From: Sphingomonas sp. OV641
GTDB lineage: Bacteria > Pseudomonadota > Alphaproteobacteria > Sphingomonadales > Sphingomonadaceae
Direction: 5' to 3'
Assembly: GCF_900109205.1 (NCBI RefSeq)
Contig: NZ_FNZB01000001.1
Coordinates: 1,922,001-1,986,000, forward strand
Length of the DNA: 64,000 bases
Shown one piece after another: positions 9,526-18,265 of this stretch. Below the pieces are notes generated by a model that saw only the letters and a program-made list of their open reading frames with translations, searched no databases and was not told the origin of the DNA. The position numbers were made by a program, and so were the translations under genes. Every line of letters starts with the position of its first letter. The first letter of the stretch is position 1.

Positions 9526-11553
9526 TCAGCGAGCCTGTCGGGTCCACTGATCCATCCAGCCGATCACCTCGCGGTACCATTGCCGCGAGTTCTTCGGCTT
9601 CAGCACCCAATGATTTTCGTCCGGGAACACGACGAGGCGCGACGGAATGTCGCGCCGCTGGAGCGCCGTGAAGGCGGCCAGCCCCTGAGTATAGGGGATA
9701 CGGAAATCCTTTTCGCCGGTGATGACGAGTTGCGGCGTCTTCCACTTGGCGACGTGGTTGACCGGGTTCCATTTCTCGAAGGCCTGCGGGTCCTCGTAAT
9801 AGGTCTTGCCGCCGTGCTCCCACTCGTCGAACCAGAGTTCCTCGGTTTCGTACGCCATGGCGCGCGCGTCGAAGACGCCGTCGTGCTGGACGATGCACTT
9901 GAACCGATCGGGCCACTGCCCTTCGATCCAGTTCATCATATAGCCGCCATAGGAAGCGCCGAGCGCGCAGGCATTGTCCCCATCGAGCCAGGTGAACTTC
10001 GCGGTTGCAGCGGCCAGACCCTTCTTCAGGTCCTCCAGCGGCCAGCCACCCCAATTGTTGCGGATCGCATCGGTGAAGGCCTGGCCATATCCCGTCGATC
10101 CGTGGAAATCGACCGCGACAAGGCCGTAACCGGCGCCCGCGAACACCGCCGGGTTCCAGCGATAGGACCAGCTGTTGTTGCTCGAACCCTGCGGCCCGCC
10201 GTGAACCATATAGGCGACCGGCACCTTGCCGGTGCTGCCGGTCGGCTTCACCGCATAGCCCCAGACGGTATCGTTGTTCGCGCCGGTAAAGCTGAACCGC
10301 TCCACCACCGGCATGTCGATGCCGGCGAGTTTGGCGGCGTTGACGCTGGTCAGCCGCTGCGGCGCGGTGCCCGTGCCAACACGAAAGAAATCTGCCGGGG
10401 CGATCAGCGAATCCAGTGCAACGACCGGCCCGGTCGGCGTCACCGCCACCGCGCCGACATGGCCCTGCTGCGTCAGCCGCTTCACCTCGCCGGTCTGCGC
10501 ATCGACGCGGAACAGCGGCGTTTCCTGCGTGTCGTCGGCGGTGACATAGACCGACTTGGAATCTGCGGCCCAGGCGATTGAGCCTACGGATCGGTCCCAC
10601 CGTTCTGTCAGCGAGATCACCCGGCCGCTCGCGAGATCCCGCAGCATCAGCACCTGCCGATCCGCTTCATAGCCGGGACGGCGCATGGCGAACCAGGCTA
10701 GCGTGCGACCGTCGGGCGAGACAGTCGGCTGGTTATCGGTCGCCTGGTTCTCGGCGGTGAGGTTCACCGGCGCGGTGCTGCCATCCGCCGGAACCGCGAA
10801 AATGTCGAGGTTGGTCGAGGTTGGCTCGATGCGGCCCGCTTCGCGCATGGCGAAGTAGATGGTCTTCCCGTCCGGGCTCCAGGACACTTCCTCCGCGCCC
10901 CCGAACGGCTTGGAAGGCGTATCGCCGACCAGTGTGCCGACGATCGCCTGGCCATTACCCGGCGCACCTGAGGAGCCGAGCGGCAGGACGAAGAGCTGCG
11001 ATCGGGTGCCATCAGCCCAGGTGTCCCAGTGGCGAACGAACAGCCGGTCATACGCCCGGCCCGAACCTGCATCGGCGCGCTTCTTCACCATCGGCAGCTC
11101 AAGGCTGGAGGCGCCCGGTCGACGATCGGCCCAGATGACGATCTTGTCACCGGTGGGCGCCACCTTGAACCCGTTGAACCCGCCAGCGAAGTTGGTCAGC
11201 TTGCGCGGCGTGCCGCCGGTGACGGGCACGGACCAGATGGCGTCGCCCGCAGTGTAATAAACGGTGCTGCCGACGATCTGCGGATCGTTTTCGTCCACTG
11301 CGGGATCGGCCAGCAGGCGCTGCGGCACCGCCCCCTTGCGTGACAGATCCAGCCGCCAAAGATCGTAGCGGCCGCGATTGGCGTCCATGTCGGTCTCGCG
11401 CTGCGCCCACACCATCCAACGCCCATCCGCCGATACGGCAGGCGCGCCGACGCGGCTGAGCGTCGTAACATCCTCGATGGTCAGCGGGCGGGCGGCAGCC
11501 GGGGCCGAGACGACAGCGAGCGCGATCAGGCTCGCGGAAAAGGGCATCCTCAT
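9526..11553 (-). CDS. Secreted S9 family peptidase (dipeptidyl/acyl-aminoacyl peptidase type)
   Basis: A serine peptidase with an N-terminal signal peptide (FSASLIALAVVSAPAAA) and mature start around RPLTIEDV. Residues of roughly 40-400 form a WD40-like/PD40 beta-propeller with repeated strands such as VSWSPDGKTIYFAM and PTVSPDGRTLAWF. The C-terminal alpha/beta-hydrolase domain carries the nucleophile motif GASYGGYMMNW (Ser near residue 533), GEKDFRIPYTQ with the probable Asp, and FPDENHW with the catalytic His. At 675 residues it fits periplasmic S9 oligopeptidases of sphingomonads. The first ATG is used; an in-frame ATG two codons later is equally possible. Confidence 0.92.
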   Translation of the reverse strand: MRMPFSASLIALAVVSAPAAARPLTIEDVTTLSRVGAPAVSADGRWMVWAQRETDMDANRGRYDLWRLDLSRKGAVPQRLLADPAVDENDPQIVGSTVYYTAGDAIWSVPVTGGTPRKLTNFAGGFNGFKVAPTGDKIVIWADRRPGASSLELPMVKKRADAGSGRAYDRLFVRHWDTWADGTRSQLFVLPLGSSGAPGNGQAIVGTLVGDTPSKPFGGAEEVSWSPDGKTIYFAMREAGRIEPTSTNLDIFAVPADGSTAPVNLTAENQATDNQPTVSPDGRTLAWFAMRRPGYEADRQVLMLRDLASGRVISLTERWDRSVGSIAWAADSKSVYVTADDTQETPLFRVDAQTGEVKRLTQQGHVGAVAVTPTGPVVALDSLIAPADFFRVGTGTAPQRLTSVNAAKLAGIDMPVVERFSFTGANNDTVWGYAVKPTGSTGKVPVAYMVHGGPQGSSNNSWSYRWNPAVFAGAGYGLVAVDFHGSTGYGQAFTDAIRNNWGGWPLEDLKKGLAAATAKFTWLDGDNACALGASYGGYMMNWIEGQWPDRFKCIVQHDGVFDARAMAYETEELWFDEWEHGGKTYYEDPQAFEKWNPVNHVAKWKTPQLVITGEKDFRIPYTQGLAAFTALQRRDIPSRLVVFPDENHWVLKPKNSRQWYREVIGWMDQWTRQAR

Positions 11554-11667
11554 GGGAATGCGGTAAAGCAGATCGTTACTGATGCGACAATCGCCATGTC
11601 GGCGCCAGCTTGCGCTCGGAACGTCGGGTGCAACGCGGCAGTGCGCCGGCGAACGTCACCCCTATCG

Positions 11668-12156
11668 TCAGGAAGCGCCGCGAGTCAGCTTCGCGATTTC
11701 GCGCGCGACGATCGTTTCCACCATGTTCGGCAGATTGGCGTCCAGCCATTCGCGCAGCATCGGTCGCAGCATCTCGCGGACCAATCCTTCCAGCGTTCCG
11801 TCGCTCTGCGGCTCCGGTTTTACCAGCAGTCGCGAAAGAGCATCGATGGCCCCACGGGTCGCCTGCGCGGTTCGATCCGACAGCAGGGTCGCGGCGGCAT
11901 CCGCGTCCAGCTTTGCCGCCTCGGGTTCGGCAGGTGCTTCGGCCCGCGCCTGAACCGGTGGCATGGGATGGCTCAGTTCGAGCACTTCCTCGGGCGCCGT
12001 ATCCTCGTCCCGCTCTTCAAGTGCAGCGGGCAATGCAGGGCGGGCAGCGTTCGCGCGACGCTGTCGAATTGGCCGGTCATCACCTTCCTCGGCGATGATG
12101 CGCTTGATGGAGGAGAGAATGTCCTCCATCGACGGCTCGGCGCTGACATCCCCCAT
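11668..12156 (-). CDS. PopZ-like DUF2497 polar organising protein
   Basis: Proteins of this family scaffold the cell pole and recruit cell-cycle regulators and chromosome-segregation proteins. The 162-residue product has the diagnostic N-terminal helix AEPSMEDILSSIKRIIAEE, a long acidic, proline-containing low-complexity middle, and the conserved C-terminal oligomerisation segment LEGLVREMLRPMLREWLDAN and LPNMVETIVAREIAKLTRG. An ATG at 12174 would add six residues (MGWTAR); the later start matches the usual beginning of the conserved block. It lies downstream of tolC and pcm, probably in one transcription unit. Confidence 0.9.
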   Translation of the reverse strand: MGDVSAEPSMEDILSSIKRIIAEEGDDRPIRQRRANAARPALPAALEERDEDTAPEEVLELSHPMPPVQARAEAPAEPEAAKLDADAAATLLSDRTAQATRGAIDALSRLLVKPEPQSDGTLEGLVREMLRPMLREWLDANLPNMVETIVAREIAKLTRGAS

Positions 12157-12192
12157 GCGCGCAGTCCACCCCATCCAGAAAGCCGCCGACGA

Positions 12193-13701
12193 TCAGCGGT
12201 TTGGTGTGTTTTCACCTGTGGTCAATGCCGGGCTCCTGTCAACCTTGCTGCTGTCGAGCGCGGGATCGAGCGGACGCGTAACTGTGGCATTCTGGGGCGC
12301 GACGCCGCTGGTGGACGACGAAATCGCGGTTGGCGTCTCGCCATCGCCGAAGTCGGAGAAGCGGTTGCGAACAGCGTTGTAGTTCTCCGCCGAGTTATAC
12401 AACGGGCCGCCCTCGAGCCCCAGGTCCTGCGCTTCGGCCTGCCCCATCGCCGCCAGCAACGCGAAGCCGGCGACATAAGCGTCGCGCCGCGCGGTTACGA
12501 GCGTCACCTGGCTGTTCAACAGTTCCTGCTCGGCGTTGAGGATATCAAGGATCGTGCGATTGCCGACGCTATTCTCCGCCCGAACGCCTTCAAGGCTGAG
12601 CCGGTTGGCGGCAACCGCCTGCTCCGATGAAGCAATCACCTCCAGCGAGGAGCGCCAGATAGCGAACGCAGACCGGGCCGAGGCGATCACCTGACGCTCC
12701 GCGGCGGTCGCATTTTCGATCGCCTGCGCACGCGTCGCCTGTGCCTGACGCACCAGTGCCGCCGGACGCCCGCCCTGGAAAATCGGCAGGCTGACGTTCA
12801 GCCCGATGCCAGCCGAGGTGCCCGATTGCCCGACGCCCAACCCGGTGCCGCTGCCGAGCGATCCCAGATAATTGACGTAATTTCCGGTCGCCCCGACCCC
12901 CAGGGTCGGCAGGCGGCTCGCACGCGCCACGCGCACGTCAAAGGCGGTCGCGTCCCGCTGCTTCAGCGCCGCGAGCAGGGTGGGATTGTCACGGATCGCC
13001 ACATCGACGGCGCCATCTGCCGTCTGCGGCAAATTCGGGAGCGCCGGCGGCGGCGCGAGCGTGCCGGGCGCATCGCCGACCAGCCGGACGTAGTTCTCAC
13101 GGCTGGCGATCAGCGTGGCTTGCACCCGCTGCAACTGCGCGCGAGCGAGGCTCAACCGCGCTTCCGACTGGGCGACATCGGTGCGGGTCAGGTCGCCCAC
13201 CTGAAAGCGATCGCGGCTCGCCTGAAGATTGGTTTCCAGCACGCGGACGTTCTGCGCGTTCAGCCCGACGATGGCCTCGTCTCGGATCACGTCATTGTAC
13301 GCTGCCACCACTTCGGAGAACAGCGACGCCTCCGTGCCCCGCAGCCCGAACTGGCCGGCTTCGACCCGCGTCTCTGCCGCGCGGACGGAGTTGCGAACGG
13401 CGCCGCCCGAATAGAAGGGTACATTTAGCGCAAGCTGCGCCTGCGCCGCGCGAGCCGGCGTGGTGAAGGAATTGCCGCTGCGCAGGTAGTTTTCGTTCAG
13501 CCCCGCGTTGGTGGACACGGTCGGTCGACCGGCCGCCCGCGCGATCGGTACATTCTCGTCCACTGCACGCTGCTGCGCCCGACTTGCCGTGATTGTCGGG
13601 TTTTCACGATAGGCGCGCGCCAGCGCCTCTCGCAGTGTGTCGGCGTGGGCTGGCGATGCACTCAGCGCAAGAATCAGGGCGGCAGAAGCGACACGGGTCA
13701 T
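12193..13701 (-). CDS. tolC: TolC family outer membrane efflux/secretion channel
   Basis: Trimeric outer membrane channel for type I secretion or tripartite efflux. The 502-residue protein has a signal peptide (MTRVASAALILALSASPAHA) followed at once by DTLREALARAYRENPTITAS, the standard beginning of TolC/OEP repeats; a second repeat follows after about 200 residues (VDVAIRDNPTLLAALKQRD), with the long alpha-helical hairpins between. The C-terminal 70 residues are Ser/Thr/Pro-rich and look disordered. The ATG at 13701 is used since it begins the signal peptide. pcm ends 11 bp upstream. Confidence 0.93.
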   Translation of the reverse strand: MTRVASAALILALSASPAHADTLREALARAYRENPTITASRAQQRAVDENVPIARAAGRPTVSTNAGLNENYLRSGNSFTTPARAAQAQLALNVPFYSGGAVRNSVRAAETRVEAGQFGLRGTEASLFSEVVAAYNDVIRDEAIVGLNAQNVRVLETNLQASRDRFQVGDLTRTDVAQSEARLSLARAQLQRVQATLIASRENYVRLVGDAPGTLAPPPALPNLPQTADGAVDVAIRDNPTLLAALKQRDATAFDVRVARASRLPTLGVGATGNYVNYLGSLGSGTGLGVGQSGTSAGIGLNVSLPIFQGGRPAALVRQAQATRAQAIENATAAERQVIASARSAFAIWRSSLEVIASSEQAVAANRLSLEGVRAENSVGNRTILDILNAEQELLNSQVTLVTARRDAYVAGFALLAAMGQAEAQDLGLEGGPLYNSAENYNAVRNRFSDFGDGETPTAISSSTSGVAPQNATVTRPLDPALDSSKVDRSPALTTGENTPNR

Positions 13702-13712
13702 TGCGGCTCTTT

Positions 13713-14381
13713 TCAGAAGGTGAAGCGTGTCGGTTTGGCGAAGCCGGGCAACAGACAGCAATTGACATCGGCAAAGTCGATCATGGCAAAGCCGCCTTCG
13801 CTTCTCCGCCCGGTAGCCAGCCTGGTCACTCCATTGTCGTTCAGGCCACCGACGATCCGCCCGCCGGTCCGCACCTGCGCCACCAGTTGCTCGGGAAGCT
13901 GCTCCACGGCGCCATCGATGATCATCACGTCATAGGGGGCGCCTTCGGGGTGGCCGGCCTCCAGAGGGCCTTCGACAATCGCGATCCGATCGCTCGTGCC
14001 GAGCGCCGCGCGCGCCTGCGTGACGAGCGCCGGATCAACTTCCACCGCGACAACGGAGGCTACCAGCTCCGCCAGGACCGCAGCCGTATAGCCCGTGGCG
14101 GCACCGATCAGCAGGACGCGATCGCTCGGCAGCAAGCGCGCCTCGGTCAGCAGGCGACCGGTGGCGATCGGCAGGTTCAGCGATCGACCGCCGCCAAGTG
14201 CGACCAGATCGTCGCGATAGGCAAAAGGCGCCTTTTCCTCAGGCACGAACCGCTCACGCGGGACCACGGCCATCGCCGCCACGACACGCGCATCCGATAC
14301 CGCATTGGTGCGAAGCTGGCTTGCCACCATCGCTGTGCGCATGGCGGCAAAATCCGGTTGGCGTTCCATCGTCATCGTCAT
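13713..14381 (-). CDS. pcm: Protein-L-isoaspartate O-methyltransferase family protein
   Basis: A SAM-dependent methyltransferase of 222 residues. It shows the PCMT N-terminal region (MVASQLRTNAVSDARVVAAM, VPRERFVPEE), the SAM-binding motif I as RVLLIGAATGYTAAVLAELV, and the post-motif VVAVEVDPAL. Motif II-like YDVMIIDGAVEQLPEQL follows. Canonical Pcm has ASAxHP..T near the substrate site; here the equivalent region is GGGRSLNLPIATGRL, so activity on isoaspartate is likely but not certain. The gene is the first of the pcm-tolC-popZ run. Confidence 0.85.
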   Translation of the reverse strand: MTMTMERQPDFAAMRTAMVASQLRTNAVSDARVVAAMAVVPRERFVPEEKAPFAYRDDLVALGGGRSLNLPIATGRLLTEARLLPSDRVLLIGAATGYTAAVLAELVASVVAVEVDPALVTQARAALGTSDRIAIVEGPLEAGHPEGAPYDVMIIDGAVEQLPEQLVAQVRTGGRIVGGLNDNGVTRLATGRRSEGGFAMIDFADVNCCLLPGFAKPTRFTF

Positions 14382-14526
14382 CTTCTCACCTGTCGCACGA
14401 CTGTTTTATTGTGGCAATACACTTGTCATCCAGAGTGGCGCTTTATCGCGCGCCGGCACGGCCGCCAACGTAGAAACTTGACACGCCCGCTCTGTCGCCG
14501 CATCTGCCCGCCCTCACTTCCATCGA

Positions 14527-14600
14527 GGCCCGATGGCGGAGTGGTGACGCAGAGGACTGCAAATCCTTGCACCCGGGTTCGATTCCCGGTCGGGCCTCCA
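14527..14600 (+). tRNA. tRNA-Cys (anticodon GCA)
   Basis: A complete cloverleaf can be folded: acceptor GGCCCGA pairs with TCGGGCC, the anticodon stem GAGGA/TCCTT closes the loop CTGCAAA with anticodon GCA at 14559-14561, and the T arm is CCGGG-TTCGATT-CCCGG. The discriminator is U, as expected for tRNA-Cys, and CCA is encoded at 14598-14600. Confidence 0.97.
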
Positions 14601-15099
14601 CCTTCTTGTCGCTTTTCGCGCCAGGGCTGCTCAATTTCGCAAAACGAGAAGGTTGCGCAATTAGCCCGCGGCGCGCTGTGGGAAAACCACCGGTCGATGC
14701 CGTCGACCATCAGCGATGACTCGAAGGCAGCGGAGCGTATATCGTGAGCGAGGGCTTGTGCCTTGCGACGAAGCACATGGTGCAGCCTGCGACGACTCCG
14801 CCCGTCCGCGAAGTTTTTAAATGCGACGAGATGGCACAACCGGCCCCCAGCGCACACTGTTGGCTCAGAGCGCGCGTATGCGGCGACTCGCCATGTCGGT
14901 CGCCATCGTTCGCCGAGCATGGAAAAACGTCGGACGAACGCGCGCATGATCACCGGGGACGCTCGGGCGGCCTGGAGGTCCGCAAACGCCCTACTGCGAT
15001 CCGAGTAGGCACCGCACGAGCCGCGGACATGTGGGTCGATCGTATGTCCCGCAGGAATAGCTGCAAATTCCACGACGCATGACCATCATGGAACAATCG
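14601..15099. other. About 500 bp without a recognisable gene downstream of tRNA-Cys
   Basis: Open frames exist on both strands but their translations are rich in Arg, Cys and Ser with no domain-like pattern, and one of them runs straight through the tRNA on the opposite strand. The stretch has less biased composition than flanking genes. No integrase, direct repeat of the tRNA end, or terminator was recognised. It may be decayed DNA at a tRNA site. Confidence 0.5.
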
Positions 15100-16788
15100 T
15101 TACAACGCCAAATCTGCCTGCCGCTTGATCGGAGCCTCGGTGATGGATGGCATCTTCGCGGTGGTGGTCACCGCCGGTGAAGCCATGGCGAGTTGCAGCG
15201 CATCGGCGGTAGCCGCCCAGGTTTGCGCCATAAGCGCCGGTTCGTCGTTCAGCTTGATGCCATAGCTCGGCACGATCGTGCGGATCTTTGCCTGCCACGC
15301 CGGGGTCGCGAGCTGCGAGCCGAACACGCGCTTCAGGAGATCGAGCATGATCGACGGCGCGGTCGAGGCGCCCGGCGATGCCCCTAGCAGCGCCGCGATG
15401 CTGCCGTCCTTAGACGCGACGATTTCAGTGCCCAGCTTCAGCACGCCGCCCTTCGCGGGATCGCGCTTGATGATCTGCACGCGCTGCCCCGCCTGCCACA
15501 GCCGCCAGTCGCCGTCTCTGGCGTTCGGCAGATACTCGCGCAGCGCGTCCATCCGGTCCTCCTGCGACATCATCAGCTGGCCGGCGAGATATTCGACGAG
15601 GTCGAAATCGTCCCAGCCCACCGCCACCATTGGCCGAAAATTGTCGAGCGTCACCGATTTGGGCAGGTCGAAATACGATCCTTCCTTCAGGAACTTGGTC
15701 GAGAAGGTCGCGAACGGCCCGAACAACAAGGTCTGCTTGCCGCCGAAGAAGCGCGTATCGAGATGCGGCACCGACATCGGGGGCGAGCCGACTGCGGCCT
15801 TGCCATAGACCTTGGCGTGGTGACGGTTCGCCAGCGCCGGGTTTTCGGTAACGAGGAACGAGCCGCCGACGGGGAAGCCGGCATAATCTTCGCCCTCCGG
15901 GATGCCAGACGCCTGCAGGATCGGCAGCGCCCCGCCGCCCGCCCCGGCGAAGACGAAGCGCGCGTTGATTACCTGATCCGTCCCGGCTTTGGCGTCATAG
16001 GCGACGACGCTCCAGCGCCCGTCCGACCGGCGTTCCAGCTCACGCACCTCATGACCGGTGGTGAGCCGGAAGCCCGGGGCGCGCCCAAGTGCCGCGATAT
16101 ACTGCCGCGTCACCTCGCCCCAGTCGACATCGGTACCGAGCGGCGAGCGCGTCGCGGCGAAAGGCGTGGCGGGAGTTGCGGGAGCGCGGCCCTCCATCAT
16201 CAGCGGCGCCCATTGCGCGATCGTCTCCGCGTCGGTGGTAAAGTCCATGCCCGAGAACAGCGGGCTCGCACCGAGCGCGGCGTGGCGCTTGCGCAAGAAG
16301 TCGACATTCTCCTCGCCCCAAACCAGATTCATATGCGGCGTCGAGTTGATGAAGGTCCGCGGCTTCGCAAGGACGCCGGCCTTCACCTGATGGCTGAGGA
16401 ACTGGCGGGTGACCTGGAATTGCTCGTTGATATCGATTGCCTTGGCGATGCTCACCTGCCCCTTGTCGTCCATCGGGGTATAGTTGAGCTCGCACAGCGC
16501 CGAATGGCCGGTGCCGGCATTGTTCCAGCCGTTCGAGCTTTCCGCCGCGACCTTGTCCAGCCGCTCTACCATCTCGATCGTCCAGCCCGGCTCCAGCTGG
16601 CGCAGCAGCACGCCAAGCGTGGCGCTCATGATCCCGCCGCCGATCAGCAACACGTCCACGTCGCGCGCCTGCCCTGCGCTCGTGGAGCAGCGCGGTAGCA
16701 TCGCCGCGCCGCCCACCACGGCCGCCCCGCCGAGCAGGCCGCGGCGGGTGAAGCGGGGTAGACGGGACGCGCGCTTGGGGTCGGACAT
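15100..16788 (-). CDS. mqo: Malate:quinone oxidoreductase with a Tat-type leader
   Basis: FAD enzyme that oxidises malate to oxaloacetate and passes electrons to the quinone pool. The 562-residue product has the Mqo nucleotide-binding start DVDVLLIGGGIMSATLGVLL, then SSNGWNNAGTGHSALCELNY and FVFAGAGGGALPILQ, all typical. Unusually, a leader precedes this: RFTRRGLLGG followed by a short Ala/Gly hydrophobic stretch, which fits a twin-arginine signal. Ordinary Mqo is cytoplasmic and peripheral. The ATG at 16788 begins the leader; an upstream start at 16827 would add 13 residues. The gene is clustered with a channel gene and dctA, suggesting use of external C4-dicarboxylates. Confidence 0.92.
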   Translation of the reverse strand: MSDPKRASRLPRFTRRGLLGGAAVVGGAAMLPRCSTSAGQARDVDVLLIGGGIMSATLGVLLRQLEPGWTIEMVERLDKVAAESSNGWNNAGTGHSALCELNYTPMDDKGQVSIAKAIDINEQFQVTRQFLSHQVKAGVLAKPRTFINSTPHMNLVWGEENVDFLRKRHAALGASPLFSGMDFTTDAETIAQWAPLMMEGRAPATPATPFAATRSPLGTDVDWGEVTRQYIAALGRAPGFRLTTGHEVRELERRSDGRWSVVAYDAKAGTDQVINARFVFAGAGGGALPILQASGIPEGEDYAGFPVGGSFLVTENPALANRHHAKVYGKAAVGSPPMSVPHLDTRFFGGKQTLLFGPFATFSTKFLKEGSYFDLPKSVTLDNFRPMVAVGWDDFDLVEYLAGQLMMSQEDRMDALREYLPNARDGDWRLWQAGQRVQIIKRDPAKGGVLKLGTEIVASKDGSIAALLGASPGASTAPSIMLDLLKRVFGSQLATPAWQAKIRTIVPSYGIKLNDEPALMAQTWAATADALQLAMASPAVTTTAKMPSITEAPIKRQADLAL

Positions 16789-16805
16789 GAAGGAGGCCTT
16801 TCGGA

Positions 16806-18254
16806 TCAGAAGCGGAAGCTCAGCCACCCGGCCAGGAAGTCGGAGCTGCGGTAGCCGGCGTTGGTCAAAGCGGGGCCGGCGGCGAGATGCTCGTAGCGGC
16901 CGGTGAAGGAGAGGCGCGGCGTGATCGGCCAGATGACTTGCAGTCGCGCGACATCGGCGGTCTTGCGATCGCGCACGTTCTGGGTACCGGCGAACGGCTG
17001 GCCGTTGGCGCGATAGACCGCGTCGCGCACATCGTCGCGCCAGGCGAGTTCATACTCGGCGGTGACGCGCACCTTGCCGACCGGCGTAAAGCTGACGTTC
17101 GGCGCGACGGCGATCAGGTTCGAGGGCGTCAGCGACAGCTGGTAACTGTAATAGATGTTGTTGCCGAACGGCGCATAGGCGTTGCGTAGCTTGCCGTCGC
17201 CATAGCCCCCGCCCCCGCTGGCATAATCGACATGGACGCCGACGCGCGGCGCGGTGCTACCGTCGCCAATGCGATAGGTTTGCGCGATAAATGCCTGCCA
17301 CGCATCGATCCGCTGGTCGCGATAATGGCCCCATTGATGGTTGACGGTCCAGTCGAGCGCGAGCGGCCCGACATCGCCCCACAGACGCGCGCCGCCGTAG
17401 AAGCGCGTCGCCGGCCCGATCCGCCCGCCCCAGGCGCCTACGTCATTGCGTCGTCGCCAGAAAAACGGGTCGAATTACAGCTTCGAACCACCGAACAGAG
17501 TGGACGGCAGCACCGCGCCCAGAGTCACGCCCGAAAAGCGCCGCGCGGGATCATTGACGTCGTCATCCACGCCGAGATCGCCATAGGCAGTCGGCTTCAA
17601 ATCGAACAGATCGACACGGAAATGACTGGTCCGCGCCCAGGCGCGCACACCGTTCAGCGTATAGCGGATCGTATTGTTGTCGCGTTGCGACGTGAGCAGG
17701 TTCGATCCGTCGGTAAATTCCTGCCGCCCGTAGCGTGCACCGAGCGCGACGCCCGCCGCATCGCCCTTCGCCTCGACGAAATATTGCTGGAACACCAGAT
17801 CGTTGCGCAGCGATGTCGAGGGAGTGCCGAGGTTGCGCCCCGCGATCCCGCCATGTGCCACTTCTCCGTAGAAGCGCAGATGCGGCCCGACGTGCAGGTC
17901 CGCCCCGCCCACCAGCCGCGTGATGTCCTGCCGCTGGTGCGAGGTTTCGCGCAGGTTCGGGTTGCTCGTCATGTTGACGCGAAGCCGCGCCTCTCCCGAG
18001 AGCGTCAGATAGACGTCGCCATCGTCATCGAGCGGCAGGAATTTCAGCCGGTCCAGCGGATCGTCGCGCTTGGCGGGATCCTGCATCACGCGCCAGTCCT
18101 CGGCCCAGCGCGATAGGTTGTAGCCGTTGGTGGTCGCCCCGTCGCCCGCCGCAGCGGCAGGATATTCGTTGGCAGCCGGTGAGGCCGCGGTCTGCGCCGT
18201 GGCGGCCGTCGCAAGCAGGAGGGGCGGCAGGAACGCGCCGAAACGATACATCAT
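16806..18254 (-). pseudogene. Alginate-export-type outer membrane channel, split by one in-frame TAA
   Basis: A 482-codon frame encoding a signal peptide (FGAFLPPLLLATAATAQ) and a beta-barrel of the alginate_export/porin kind, with strands such as VYLTLSGEARLRVNM, LRFYGEVAHGG and RVGVHVDYASGGGG, ending in the outer-membrane signature LAGWLSFRF with C-terminal Phe. The only defect is TAA at 17475-17477, between GGSKL and FDPFFWRRRND. I translated 17073-17474 codon by codon on the minus strand and found no other stop and no frameshift. Either a recent nonsense mutation, a sequencing error, or readthrough. An ATG at 18251 is an alternative start. It lies between mqo and dctA, so a dicarboxylate or sugar-acid channel is plausible. 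Confidence 0.85.
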
Positions 18255-18265
18255 GGTACGAACTT

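Noticed and set aside
14426..15073. Minus-strand frame of 215 codons over the tRNA
   Set aside because: It runs through tRNA-Cys and gives the usual spurious translation seen opposite tRNA genes.
14744..15082. Plus-strand frame of 112 codons
   Set aside because: Cys/Arg/Ser-rich composition, no Shine-Dalgarno, no domain-like pattern.
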